62,368 nt of DNA from an uncultured Bacillota bacterium (GTDB taxonomy: Bacteria > Bacillota > Dehalobacteriia > UBA4068): assembly GCA_934271085.1 (NCBI GenBank), contig CAKQQU010000002.1, positions 1-62,368 on the forward strand. The letters are read 5' to 3'. Shown in pieces: positions 50,510 to 59,294 of the stretch (the stretch's first letter is position 1; each line of letters opens with the position of its first letter). The notes under the pieces are model-generated. The model was not told where the DNA came from. It was given only the letters and a program-made list of their open reading frames with translations, and did no database searches. The position numbers and the translations under genes were made by a program.

Positions 50510-52492
50510 ATGACTAAATTTATTACTGTTGATAATATCAAGGTTCCCGTGGAAGGCGAGAGAAACCTTTTGGAAGTTATCCGCAAGGCCAATGTGGATC
50601 TGCCTACTTTCTGCTATCATTCCGAGCTGAGCATTTACGGTTCCTGCCGTATGTGCCTGGTGGAGATCGAAGGCCGCGGTATACAGCCGGCCTGCTCCAC
50701 TCCTCCCGATGATGGTCTGGTAGTGCATACCAATACCAAGCAGATCCGCGATCTGCGTAAGATCGTGGTAGAGCTGACTTTGGCCGATCACGAAGAAAAC
50801 TGCACCACCTGCCCTAAGAGCTGGGATTGCCGCCTGCGCAAGGTAGCTTCCTCCCTGGGCATCGAGAAAAACCGCTTCCGTAAAGTCAATGAGATCAAAC
50901 CTGTTGACTATTCCTCTCCCGCTGTAGTCCGTAATCCCAATAAATGCATCCTTTGCGGCGGCTGCACCCGTATCTGCGAAGAAGTTCAGGGAGTTGGTAT
51001 CCTGGAATTCGCCAACCGCGGAACCAAATCAAACGTTATTGCCGGTTTTGATAAACCCATGGGCGAAGTTGAGTGCGTAAACTGCGGCCAGTGCATCAAA
51101 GCCTGCCCCGTAGGCGCCCTTTCTCCCAAATATCAGATCAATGAGGTATGGGACGCAGTACTTGATAAATCCAAGACTGTGGTAGTGCAGATAGCTCCGG
51201 CCGTCCGGGTAGCCATAGGCGAATATTTTGACTATGCCCCCGGTGAGACCACTACCGGTCAAATGGTCACCGCTTTGCGGATGATGGGCTTTGATAAGGT
51301 ATATGATACCTCCTTCGGCGCTGACCTTACTGTTGTGGAAGAAGGCAAAGAGTTCCTTAAACGCTATAAGGAAGGCCGCAATCTGCCTCAGTTTACTTCC
51401 TGCTGCCCCGCCTGGGTCAAATTCGCAGAACAATATTATCCTGATATGCTGGACAATCTTTCCACCTGCAAATCTCCCCAGCAGATGTTCGGCTCTATCT
51501 GCAAAGATCAGCTCACTAAGATCCTGGGCATCGATCGCAAAGATCTGGTAGTAGTTTCCATCATGCCCTGCACCGCGAAAAAATTCGAGGCCCAGCGTCC
51601 GGAATTTTCCGTGGACGGCAATCCTGATGTTGACTATGTTATCACCACTAATGAGCTGGGCAAGATGATAAAAGGCCAGGGTATAGATTTCCGTCACCTT
51701 GAACCTTCTTCCTTTGACGTACCCTTTGGTTTCAAGACCGGCGCAGGCGTTATTTTCGGCACCAGCGGCGGCGTCAGCGAGGCTGTTCTGCGCTATGCAG
51801 CTTCTGTACTGGGAGCCAACGCCAATCCGGAAGTCACCCATGTTAAAGGCGGAGACGGCATCAATATCACCGAGACCGAGCTGGGCGATATCAAGCTTCG
51901 TCTGGCAACCGTAAGCGGTCTGGCCAGCGCCCGCAAAGTGCTGGAAATGGTCAAGAACGGCGAAGAGCATTTTGATCTGATCGAAGTTATGGCCTGCTGC
52001 GGCGGCTGCATCAACGGCGGCGGTCAGCCTGCCAGCTATATCAATGACCGGGTCAAGGCTGAACGTACTGCCGGTCTGTATAAAAACGGCAAGCAGCAGT
52101 TGCTCAGCTCTTCCGAGCAGAATCCTTATGTAAATAAGCTTTACAGCGAAGATCTCAGCGATGAGCATAAGGCCCATGAATTGTTCCATACCGGTTATGG
52201 CAGCCGTCGCCGTATGAAAGCTGATTCTCTTGTCCTTAATGAGGCCGAGAACAAGAAGGTGGAGATCAGCATCTGCTTTGGCACAAGCTGCCTGGTCCAC
52301 GGCGCCGAGGCCCTTTACGACCGCATCTGCAAATATCTGGAAGGTAACGACATCGCGGCAAAGACCGAGGTAAAAGCTCACTTCTGCACCGAGCGCTGCA
52401 CCCGCGGCCCTGTGGTCATCGTCAATGGTGAAGTTATCGAACATGCTACCTATGAATTGGTAACTGCTGCTATAGAGAAGGCTCTTGCTTAG
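50510..52492 (+). CDS. hndD: [FeFe]-hydrogenase catalytic subunit with fused C-terminal [2Fe-2S] domain, operon 2
   Basis: A 660-residue catalytic subunit. Domains: N-terminal [2Fe-2S] (CRMCLVEI region), His/Cys cluster (DHEENCTTC), two [4Fe-4S] (CILCGGCTRIC, CVNCGQCIKAC), and H-cluster motifs TSCCPAW, MPCTAKK and MACCGGCINGGGQP. In contrast to operon 1, about 95 residues extend past the usual end and form a thioredoxin-like [2Fe-2S] domain (CFGTSCLVHG and HFCTERCTRGP), otherwise seen as HndB-type subunits. A terminator follows. Confidence 0.97.
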   Translation: MTKFITVDNIKVPVEGERNLLEVIRKANVDLPTFCYHSELSIYGSCRMCLVEIEGRGIQPACSTPPDDGLVVHTNTKQIRDLRKIVVELTLADHEENCTTCPKSWDCRLRKVASSLGIEKNRFRKVNEIKPVDYSSPAVVRNPNKCILCGGCTRICEEVQGVGILEFANRGTKSNVIAGFDKPMGEVECVNCGQCIKACPVGALSPKYQINEVWDAVLDKSKTVVVQIAPAVRVAIGEYFDYAPGETTTGQMVTALRMMGFDKVYDTSFGADLTVVEEGKEFLKRYKEGRNLPQFTSCCPAWVKFAEQYYPDMLDNLSTCKSPQQMFGSICKDQLTKILGIDRKDLVVVSIMPCTAKKFEAQRPEFSVDGNPDVDYVITTNELGKMIKGQGIDFRHLEPSSFDVPFGFKTGAGVIFGTSGGVSEAVLRYAASVLGANANPEVTHVKGGDGINITETELGDIKLRLATVSGLASARKVLEMVKNGEEHFDLIEVMACCGGCINGGGQPASYINDRVKAERTAGLYKNGKQQLLSSSEQNPYVNKLYSEDLSDEHKAHELFHTGYGSRRRMKADSLVLNEAENKKVEISICFGTSCLVHGAEALYDRICKYLEGNDIAAKTEVKAHFCTERCTRGPVVIVNGEVIEHATYELVTAAIEKALA

Positions 52493-52516
52493 TTATCGAT
52501 CTATCTGTTATACTGA

Positions 52517-52553
52517 GGGCGAAGACAGTTATTGTCTTCGCCCTTTTCTTTTT
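52517..52553 (+). terminator. Intrinsic terminator after hndD2
   Basis: GGGCGAAGACA (52517-52527) pairs exactly with its complement (52533-52543) and is followed by TTTTCTTTTTG. It separates hndACD from the sensor genes, which would then need their own promoter or read-through. Confidence 0.92.
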
Positions 52554-52600
52554 GTATATTATTTGTTCCCAAAATAGCGCTTGATTCGGGGGAGCTGTTT

Positions 52601-54325
52601 ATGACCAATATCATTGAATCAATTTCTACCAACTGTCAGGATTGTTACAGATGCGTCCGCGCCTGTCCGGTAAAGGCCATCCGTATTTCCCATGCTCAGG
52701 CTAAAATAGTAGACAGTTTGTGCGTTCATTGCGGTGTTTGCGTCAGAGAATGTCCCAAAAAGGCCAAGATCACAATATCCCAGCTGGCTGAAGTAAGAGA
52801 GCTGCTCCATAGCGGCGCTATGGTAGCGGCTTCGGTAGATCCTGCTTTTGCCGCCCGCTTCCCCGGCTGGAAACAGTTGCGTTTGCCTTCTGCCCTGCGC
52901 TTGCTGGGCTTTGCCCATGTGGCGGAAACTGCGGAAGGCGTTCAGTTGGTGGCCAAGGAAGCGGCTCGCCTGCAAGGCAGTGGCCATTGTCTCAGTACCG
53001 CCTGTCCGGTAGTGGTGGAATATGTGGAAAAATATCGCCCTGAATATCTGGATATGCTTTTGCCGCTGGTATCGCCTATGATAGCTCATGGCCGCCTGCT
53101 AAAGCAGCGTTACGGCGCGGCTTGCAGAGTGGTGTTCATTGGCCCCTGTACAGCCAGAAAGCAGGAAGCCCGGAGAGCGGAATATAAGGGTGTCATCGAT
53201 AATGTGCTGACCTTCGACGAGTTGGCAGATTGGCTGGATGAGGAAAATATTGATTTGGCTCATTGTGAAGAAAGCGGTTTTGAAAGCTATGGCGATCTGG
53301 CCAAGGCCCGGCTTTTCCCTATCAGCGGAGGTTTGCTGAAAATCAGTTGCGGATATGCTGATGCTACCGATACACAGCAACTGCTTATCAGCGGTAATGA
53401 AGATATGCAGGAGCTGCTGGATATGCCTGCCAGTCAATGGGGCTGCTCTTTGGCGGAGGCTTTGTTCTGCCGGGAAGGCTGTATAAACGGCCCCTATTTC
53501 AGCCCGTCAGGGGAATGTGGTAATATTTTCAGCCGGCGGCAGCAGATACTGGATTACAGTTCCAGCGCAGGGTCTTTGCCGGCTTTGCCTGACAGCCAGC
53601 CTCATCTGGAAGCAGTGTTTCATGCTGACCCGGTTTGGGGCGATGAAGTGGCGGAAAGAGATATAGACCGGGTGTTCGAGCAGACTGATAAAAGCAATCC
53701 TGAGCTGCAGCTCAACTGCGGCGCCTGTGGCTATGACAGCTGCCGGGATAAGGCGGTGGCAGTGCTGCGGGGCATGGCCGAGCCCCAGATGTGCATGCCT
53801 TTTATGCGGCGGCAGGCTGTAAAGAGGGCGGATAAGATCATTGAGGCCAGCCCCAGCGCCTTTGTACTGCTGGATAATGAGCTTAAGCTGCTTCATTTCA
53901 ATCCGGCCTTTGCCAGAATGTTTCATTGCGGAAAGGAGATGCTGGGCCGCCGTCTTTCCTCTATTCTGGATGATTCCGGCTTTGAGGAATTGGTTGCCGG
54001 TTCCGCCGCCCGCTGTGAGGCAGTCAAGGAAAAAAATGGCTTCCATTATCAGGAGCTGCTTTATTCTTTGCCGGAGGATGGGCAGTATGTGGGAGTTTAC
54101 ACGGATCTTTCCCAGAACAAGTATGATGAAAAACAACTGGATCACTTTAAGCAGCAGGCGGTAAAACAGGCCCAGGAACTGTTAGATCATCAGATTCGTT
54201 TTGCTCAGGAAATGGCTAATTTTCTGGGTCGCAGCACAGCCCAGAATGAAGAGATGGTGCGCCAGCTTATCGAGATCTGCGACTTTGACAGCGCTCAGGC
54301 AGAGGACGGAGGCGGTCAGCAGTGA
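52601..54325 (+). CDS. H-cluster sensory [FeFe]-hydrogenase-like protein with PAS domain
   Basis: A 574-residue protein of the group-C sensory hydrogenase type (HsfB/HydS-like). Order: two [4Fe-4S] ferredoxin motifs (CQDCYRCVRACP, CVHCGVCVRECP), an H-cluster domain (about 80-370) with STACPVVVEYV, FIGPCTARKQ and FCREGCINGP, a [4Fe-4S] segment (LNCGACGYDSCRDKA ... MCMP), a PAS domain (about 425-520) and a C-terminal helix. H-cluster Cys are all present. It could sense H2 and pass a signal to the phosphatase encoded next (4-base overlap). Start 52601 set by GGGGGAG. Confidence 0.9.
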   Translation: MTNIIESISTNCQDCYRCVRACPVKAIRISHAQAKIVDSLCVHCGVCVRECPKKAKITISQLAEVRELLHSGAMVAASVDPAFAARFPGWKQLRLPSALRLLGFAHVAETAEGVQLVAKEAARLQGSGHCLSTACPVVVEYVEKYRPEYLDMLLPLVSPMIAHGRLLKQRYGAACRVVFIGPCTARKQEARRAEYKGVIDNVLTFDELADWLDEENIDLAHCEESGFESYGDLAKARLFPISGGLLKISCGYADATDTQQLLISGNEDMQELLDMPASQWGCSLAEALFCREGCINGPYFSPSGECGNIFSRRQQILDYSSSAGSLPALPDSQPHLEAVFHADPVWGDEVAERDIDRVFEQTDKSNPELQLNCGACGYDSCRDKAVAVLRGMAEPQMCMPFMRRQAVKRADKIIEASPSAFVLLDNELKLLHFNPAFARMFHCGKEMLGRRLSSILDDSGFEELVAGSAARCEAVKEKNGFHYQELLYSLPEDGQYVGVYTDLSQNKYDEKQLDHFKQQAVKQAQELLDHQIRFAQEMANFLGRSTAQNEEMVRQLIEICDFDSAQAEDGGGQQ

Positions 54326-55467
54326 AATATTTTGCCAGCCTGATTCGCCAGTATAGCAAGGAAGGCGAGCGGGTCTGCGGCGATTGCGTGCGCTGCCTGC
54401 GTACAGGTTCTGCTACTTATATGGTGCTTTGCGACGGCATCGGCAGCGGTATTTATGCCAATATAGCTGCTATAACCTGCGCAGAAAGATTATGCCAGCT
54501 TTTTCGCAGCGGACGCGGCTTTCGCAGCGCCTGCGCAACTGTAGCTGATTCCATGCATCGCGCTCACAGTGAAAATATTCCTTATTCCGCTTTTACCGCA
54601 GTAAAAATACTGCCGGATGGCAATTTCACTGCTTATGGCTTTCAGTCCCCCAGCCCGCTGCTTTTAAGGCAGCAGGGGGCAGAAGCGCTGCAGCCAGTAT
54701 ATTTCCCCGCAGGTATGGAAGTAATAGCAGCTTATTTCGGTATGCTTGATATAGGCCAGCATTTACTGCTGCTTTCCGACGGCATAACCGAATCAGGTAT
54801 GGGCAGGGGTTATAGCTACGGCATAGGCTCCCAGGGCGTTGCTCAGTATCTTACTGTTTTCCTTCGGCGGGAGCATGATGCGGCAGTAATAGCCGATAAA
54901 TTATTGGCGCTTTCCCGGGAACTCAGCGGAGGAATATGCGAGGATGACAGTACTGTAGCCGTATTGACTGCTGCTGAGCCGGAGCGTCTTGCCATAGCCA
55001 GCGGGCCTCCCGCCGATCGGCAGTTGGATGATCAGTTTGTTCGGGATTTTATGAAATCCCCCGGCAGTCATATTGTCTGCGGCTCCACTACTACCGATAT
55101 TGTCAGCCGGGTACTGGGGCGTTCGGTCTACTTTCTTAACAGGAATACTGCCGGATTTGTAGCGCCGCCGGAATACCGCATAGAAGGTATCGAAATGGTG
55201 ACTGAAGGAGCTATGATGCTTAACCAGGTATGTAATATACTTGATGAGCCCTGGGATAATTTGCAGGGAGGCTCTGCTGTGGTGCGTCTGGCACGCTTTT
55301 TGCGCAAAGCCGATGTTATAACCTTTTTCCACGGGCAGGCGCTTAACGACGCTCATGAAGATATGCTTTTTAAGCAGGTAGGCGTCCGCTCCCGCAGAGC
55401 TGTTATCGATCTGCTGCGGCAAAAACTGGAAGCTTTGGATAAGCTGGTAATTATTCTTAATTATTAG
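54322..55467 (+). CDS. PP2C/SpoIIE-type serine phosphatase
   Basis: A 381-residue protein. The N-terminal PP2C domain (about 1-215) carries the Asp-based metal motif VLCDGIGSGIYANI, LLLLSDGITE and EDDSTVAVL. The C-terminal 160 residues form an unassigned domain (IVCGSTTTDIVSRVLGR; IEGIEMVTEGAMMLNQ). Start is GTG at 54322 overlapping the sensor stop. Partner proteins: the sensor upstream, and perhaps anti-sigma antagonists elsewhere. Together they fit the known sensory hydrogenase/phosphatase modules. Confidence 0.88.
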   Translation: MKYFASLIRQYSKEGERVCGDCVRCLRTGSATYMVLCDGIGSGIYANIAAITCAERLCQLFRSGRGFRSACATVADSMHRAHSENIPYSAFTAVKILPDGNFTAYGFQSPSPLLLRQQGAEALQPVYFPAGMEVIAAYFGMLDIGQHLLLLSDGITESGMGRGYSYGIGSQGVAQYLTVFLRREHDAAVIADKLLALSRELSGGICEDDSTVAVLTAAEPERLAIASGPPADRQLDDQFVRDFMKSPGSHIVCGSTTTDIVSRVLGRSVYFLNRNTAGFVAPPEYRIEGIEMVTEGAMMLNQVCNILDEPWDNLQGGSAVVRLARFLRKADVITFFHGQALNDAHEDMLFKQVGVRSRRAVIDLLRQKLEALDKLVIILNY

Positions 55468-55472
55468 CAGTT

Positions 55473-55514
55473 GATAAAAATTCCCCCTTCTCCTGGGAAG
55501 GGGGAATTTTTATC
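55473..55514. terminator. Bidirectional terminator
   Basis: GATAAAAATTCCCCCTT (55473-55489) pairs exactly with 55498-55514 across an 8-base loop. It lies between two convergent genes, phosphatase and azlD, with A/T runs on both flanks. Confidence 0.92.
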
Positions 55515-55517
55515 GGT

Positions 55518-55823
55518 TTAAATCAGCAGCTCCAGAATAAAGACTATTACACAGCAGGCTACTGCCACCTGGAACAGGCTGGCGCCGATCCAGGCCAGTA
55601 CTATACCGCCTATCAGCGCGGCCAGCCCTGCCCAGATGCTGCCGGTGGCGTCCATTATGGCGGGGAAGGTCATCACTGCCAGAGTAACATAGGGAACGTA
55701 GTAGAGGAATGACCGGAGAAAAACATTGGTTATTTCCTTGCGTATAAGAGTCAGCGGTAAAACCCGGATAAGGTAGGTTACTGCAGCCATTACCAGTATG
55801 TATATATAGGCATTATGCTCCAT
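55518..55823 (-). CDS. azlD: AzlD-type branched-chain amino acid exporter subunit
   Basis: A 101-residue, four-span partner of AzlC. Start set at ATG 55823, 9 bases after AAAGGAGG; the upstream ATG is too close. Motifs MAAVTYLIRVLPLTLIRKE and FLRSFLYYVPYVTLAVMTFP match the family. Overlaps azlC by 11 bases. Confidence 0.9.
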   Translation of the reverse strand: MEHNAYIYILVMAAVTYLIRVLPLTLIRKEITNVFLRSFLYYVPYVTLAVMTFPAIMDATGSIWAGLAALIGGIVLAWIGASLFQVAVACCVIVFILELLI

Positions 55824-56559
55824 TGGCGGCATCCTCCTTTACCTTTTGCTTGTCCGTATGCTCCTTTACCGGGAAAAGCAGGGAAGCGGCAGCCGATATG
55901 ACCACAGTAAGAATAATGGTCTTTAGGCCATCGTTAATATCAGCAAACCAGCTTAGCTTGCGGAATGCCAGGCTCAGCCCCATGGAGATGGCTATCAGTC
56001 CTGCCAGAACCTTATTTTTCCTTGCAGGCGGAATGATTATCCACAAGAACATGCCGAAAAGGGCTACTCCCAGCGCATTGACTACTATATCCGGCAGTAT
56101 CTGGCCCATGACCGCGCCAAGGAAGGTGCCGCTGGACCAGCCGGGCATTGCTACTGTCATGGCTCCGAATACATAATAGGGATTCAGCTTGCCATCTACT
56201 GCTATGGAAATGCCGAATATCTCGTCAGTAACTATAAATCCCACCAGCAGCCGGTGGCGCAGAGGTGTGTCGGGGGCCAGTTTCTGGCTGAGAGAGCAGG
56301 ACATCAGGATATAGCGGGCGTTTGCTATGAGGACCATTATCGCTGTTTCCAGATAAGTGGCGCCTGCTGCTATCATAGTAAAGCCTGCATACTGTCCGGC
56401 AGAGGCATTATTGAGAAAACTTGCCAGGGTAGCCTGAAAAGCCGTAAGGCCTATCTGCTTGGCGGCTATGCCCAGGGCAAAAGCTACCGCAAAATAACCA
56501 AGCATAATAGGTATACCGTCTTTCATACCCTTTTTGAACCAGAAAAAATTGTTGTTCAT
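55813..56559 (-). CDS. azlC: AzlC-type branched-chain amino acid exporter subunit
   Basis: A 248-residue membrane protein with six to seven spans. Start set at 56559 (AAGGAG, 7-base spacing). The opening FKKGMKDGIPIMLGYFAVAF and FLNNASAGQYAGFTMIAAGA are typical of the family, which exports valine/leucine/isoleucine and analogues such as 4-azaleucine. Coupled to azlD. Confidence 0.92.
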   Translation of the reverse strand: MNNNFFWFKKGMKDGIPIMLGYFAVAFALGIAAKQIGLTAFQATLASFLNNASAGQYAGFTMIAAGATYLETAIMVLIANARYILMSCSLSQKLAPDTPLRHRLLVGFIVTDEIFGISIAVDGKLNPYYVFGAMTVAMPGWSSGTFLGAVMGQILPDIVVNALGVALFGMFLWIIIPPARKNKVLAGLIAISMGLSLAFRKLSWFADINDGLKTIILTVVISAAASLLFPVKEHTDKQKVKEDAANGA

Positions 56560-56665
56560 TTTTCTGCTCCTTGGAGTCATTGATCAGATTATTATACATC
56601 TTTTTGTAACAATATGTAAAGGGGCGACAATGTCTGCCACCCTTTTTCTGCCGGGAAATAAATGA

Positions 56666-57310
56666 CTAAATATAATCGGCAGGTTCCATTTCTTCGCCAT
56701 CCAGATACATTTCAAAATGCAGGTGAGCCTCCTGGGCAGATTCTTTGGGAGCAGCCTCCAGAATATGTCCCAATAAGGCTCCTTCCTGTATTTTTTCTCC
56801 TGATTGGGTGCGGGGCTCCAGACAGCGGTAAACGCTTTGCCAGCCTCCTCCGTGCTCCACAGTGACTATGCCTCCCCACTGATCGTCATTGCGGCATACC
56901 GTGACTGTGCCGGCAGCGGCAGCATATACCGGCGTACCTGGCTCGGCTGTAATATCCAGCCCATGATGATAGCGGTAATCACCGAAAGTATCGTCATAGC
57001 CGTAACCGCAGCTCCGGCCGTTTTTACCGGCTATGGGACGCTGCCAGCTTTCCGGAGCCTGATTTTGCTCCTCTTCCTTTGAATCCTCATTTTCATTGCC
57101 CTCGGCAGGCAGTGGATTGTTATCATGGCCGGATACGGCTATAACCTGTTCCTCTTGCTGAGAAGTATTTTCGGCAGCGGTGTTTTCTTCATTTTCCTGC
57201 TGAATGCTGGGGCGGGCGGGCATGGCTGCCACAAAAAGCAATGCCAATATCAGCAGGCTGGACAGCAGCCAGCTTCCTTTTTCACTTTTAATAAAATCCT
57301 GCAGCTTCAT
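56666..57310 (-). CDS. Membrane-anchored M23 (LytM-type) peptidase
   Basis: A 214-residue wall endopeptidase-like protein. Start set at 57310 (GAGGAGG). One N-terminal span (WLLSSLLILALLFVAAM), a low-complexity Glu/Gln/Asn linker (about 40-100), then the LytM domain (about 105-210). Zinc ligands HHGLD and HLHFE are present, with DDQWGGIVTVEHGGGW between. It resembles SpoIIQ and other single-pass M23 proteins. Possible role in wall remodelling or sporulation. Confidence 0.88.
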   Translation of the reverse strand: MKLQDFIKSEKGSWLLSSLLILALLFVAAMPARPSIQQENEENTAAENTSQQEEQVIAVSGHDNNPLPAEGNENEDSKEEEQNQAPESWQRPIAGKNGRSCGYGYDDTFGDYRYHHGLDITAEPGTPVYAAAAGTVTVCRNDDQWGGIVTVEHGGGWQSVYRCLEPRTQSGEKIQEGALLGHILEAAPKESAQEAHLHFEMYLDGEEMEPADYI

Positions 57311-57492
57311 TTTGCGCCTCCTCTGTCTTCTTGATTTGTATTTTGGCTGCGGATTGCCAATTTTATACATCGGCATATGCAAATAATACCGATAAAGATA
57401 GCGGCCGCATTATTGCCAGAAAATAGCTGCAGTGATATAATAATTAAGTATATACAAATGCTAGGGTTGCCCAAACCCATAAGGAGGATATT

Positions 57493-58887
57493 ATGGTCAT
57501 CAGATTGTATAACACCATGCATGCCCGCAAAGAAGATTTTGTTCCCAGAGAAGAAGGGAAAGTGGGTATATATTGCTGCGGTCCAACAGTATACAATTAT
57601 ATACATTTGGGTAATGCCCGTCCGCTGGTGGTTTTTGATACTATCCGCCGTTTTTTCCTCTGGATGGGCTGGGATGTTACCTATGTGCAGAATTTTACTG
57701 ATGTTGATGATAAGATAATCCGCCGCGCCGCGGAGGAGAATACAGATGCCCAGAGCATCGCCAAAAAATATATAGACGCTTACTTTGAGGATACCAAAGC
57801 GCTGAATATCATGGAAGCAGATGCTCACCCTCAGGTAACTACTCATATTAAAGATATTATCAGTCTGGTTCAGAGCATTATCGACCATGGCCATGCCTAT
57901 GAGGCTGGCGGCGACGTTTATTTTGATGTCCGTTCTCTGCCCAGCTATGGAGAGCTTTCAGGCCGCGATATCGATGACCTGCGTTCAGGCGCCAGGGTAG
58001 AGGTAGGAGATGTTAAACATGATCCTCTGGACTTTGCCCTGTGGAAAGCTGCCAAGGAAGGCGAGATCTGCTGGGATAGCCCCTGGGGAAAGGGCCGTCC
58101 GGGCTGGCATATCGAATGCTCAGCCATGAGCTGCAAGTATCTTGGACCGGAATTTGATATTCATGGCGGAGGCGCTGATCTTATTTTCCCCCATCATGAA
58201 AACGAGCTGGCCCAATCCAAGGCTGCTGGCTGCAATTTCGCCAAATACTGGGTGCATAACGGCTTTATAACTGTTAATGAAGAAAAAATGAGCAAATCTC
58301 TGGGTAATTTCTTTTTACTTAGGGATATATTGGCCAAGTTCCCCGGTGATGTGGTTCGTTATTATCTGCTGGCAACCCATTACCGCAGCCCCATCGATTT
58401 TTCTGATGATAAATTGGCCTCTGCTGCCCGCAGCCTTAACCGCATCCGCAACAGCTATGCTCTGCTGTTGGACGGCGAAAAGAAAGCTGCGGAAGGGGAA
58501 CCCCGCTTTACCGGTGTAGTGGATAAATGCCGTCAGGCTTTTATTGATGCCATGTCCGACGATTTCAATACTGCTTTGGCTATTTCTGTGGTCTTTGATT
58601 TCTGCCATGAATTAAACAGCTATCTGGCCGAGGATAAGCCGGTCAAAGCTGATATTACGGCTGCGAAAAAGCTTTTTGCAGATTTTGACGCTGTTTTGGG
58701 TATGATAATTCCGCAGGCCAGGGAAAGCGCCGGGCTGGAGGAACAGCTTATACAGCTGATACTGAAGATCAGGGAAGATGCCCGCGCCAAAAAGGACTGG
58801 AGTACGGCAGATGCCATTCGCGACGGTCTGAAGGATATGGGGCTGACCATCGAAGATACTCTCGACGGCGCCCGGGTACGCCGCTAG
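57493..58887 (+). CDS. cysS: Cysteinyl-tRNA synthetase
   Basis: Charges tRNA-Cys. The 464-residue class I enzyme has the HIGH-type motif IHLGNARP (about 36), zinc ligands Cys28 (CCGPTVY), Cys209 (WHIECSAM) and HHENE (about 234-238), and the KMSKS motif EEKMSKSLGN (about 266). Start follows AAGGAGGATATT. There is no clear T-box in the 110-base leader. It is followed by mrnC in 3 bases. Confidence 0.97.
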   Translation: MVIRLYNTMHARKEDFVPREEGKVGIYCCGPTVYNYIHLGNARPLVVFDTIRRFFLWMGWDVTYVQNFTDVDDKIIRRAAEENTDAQSIAKKYIDAYFEDTKALNIMEADAHPQVTTHIKDIISLVQSIIDHGHAYEAGGDVYFDVRSLPSYGELSGRDIDDLRSGARVEVGDVKHDPLDFALWKAAKEGEICWDSPWGKGRPGWHIECSAMSCKYLGPEFDIHGGGADLIFPHHENELAQSKAAGCNFAKYWVHNGFITVNEEKMSKSLGNFFLLRDILAKFPGDVVRYYLLATHYRSPIDFSDDKLASAARSLNRIRNSYALLLDGEKKAAEGEPRFTGVVDKCRQAFIDAMSDDFNTALAISVVFDFCHELNSYLAEDKPVKADITAAKKLFADFDAVLGMIIPQARESAGLEEQLIQLILKIREDARAKKDWSTADAIRDGLKDMGLTIEDTLDGARVRR

Positions 58888-58890
58888 CCT

Positions 58891-59292
58891 ATGAATTATT
58901 GTACATCTGCAATACCCCGGGCAGAAAAACTGTCACCTCTGGCTTTGGCCTATATAGGCGACGCTGTTTATGAGCTGGCGGTGCGTCAGTATCTGCTGGC
59001 AAAAGACGGCGTATATAATAAGCATCTGCATCAGCAAACAGTAGAGCTGGTGCGGGCTTTACGCCAAAGCAGGCTTTATGATGAAATAGAAGATATGCTG
59101 ACCTTTGAGGAAAAGGATATTCTAAGAAGAGGTCGCAATGCTAAAAGCGGCCATCAGCCGCCAAAAGTCACTGTAGGCGATTATCGAAGGGCGACCGGAG
59201 TGGAGGCGTTGATAGGTTGGCTGTATCTGCAGGGTGAAAATGAAAAACTTATCAGAATATTTGACCGTCTTTTTGAGCAAAGGAGCGAATGA
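58891..59292 (+). CDS. mrnC: Mini-ribonuclease III
   Basis: A 133-residue protein without dsRNA-binding domain that matures 23S rRNA. Family motifs LAYIGDAVYELAVRQYLL with catalytic Asp near residue 23 and ATGVEALIGWLYLQG with Glu near 105 are intact. Position directly after cysS is typical for Firmicutes. Overlaps or abuts panB. Confidence 0.95.
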   Translation: MNYCTSAIPRAEKLSPLALAYIGDAVYELAVRQYLLAKDGVYNKHLHQQTVELVRALRQSRLYDEIEDMLTFEEKDILRRGRNAKSGHQPPKVTVGDYRRATGVEALIGWLYLQGENEKLIRIFDRLFEQRSE

Positions 59293-59294
59293 GA

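Noticed and set aside
48761..50791. 676-residue antisense open frame opposite hndC2
   Set aside because: It lies on the opposite strand of a clear hydrogenase subunit; long antisense frames result from its strong GCC/GGC codon bias. The predicted protein has no recognisable domain.
51029..52444. 471-residue antisense frame opposite hndD2
   Set aside because: Shadow of the H-cluster gene, no ribosome site, low-complexity Ala/Gly product.
57383..57492. T-box leader before cysS
   Set aside because: The 110-base leader lacks the AGGGTGGNACCGCG core and a terminator stem.
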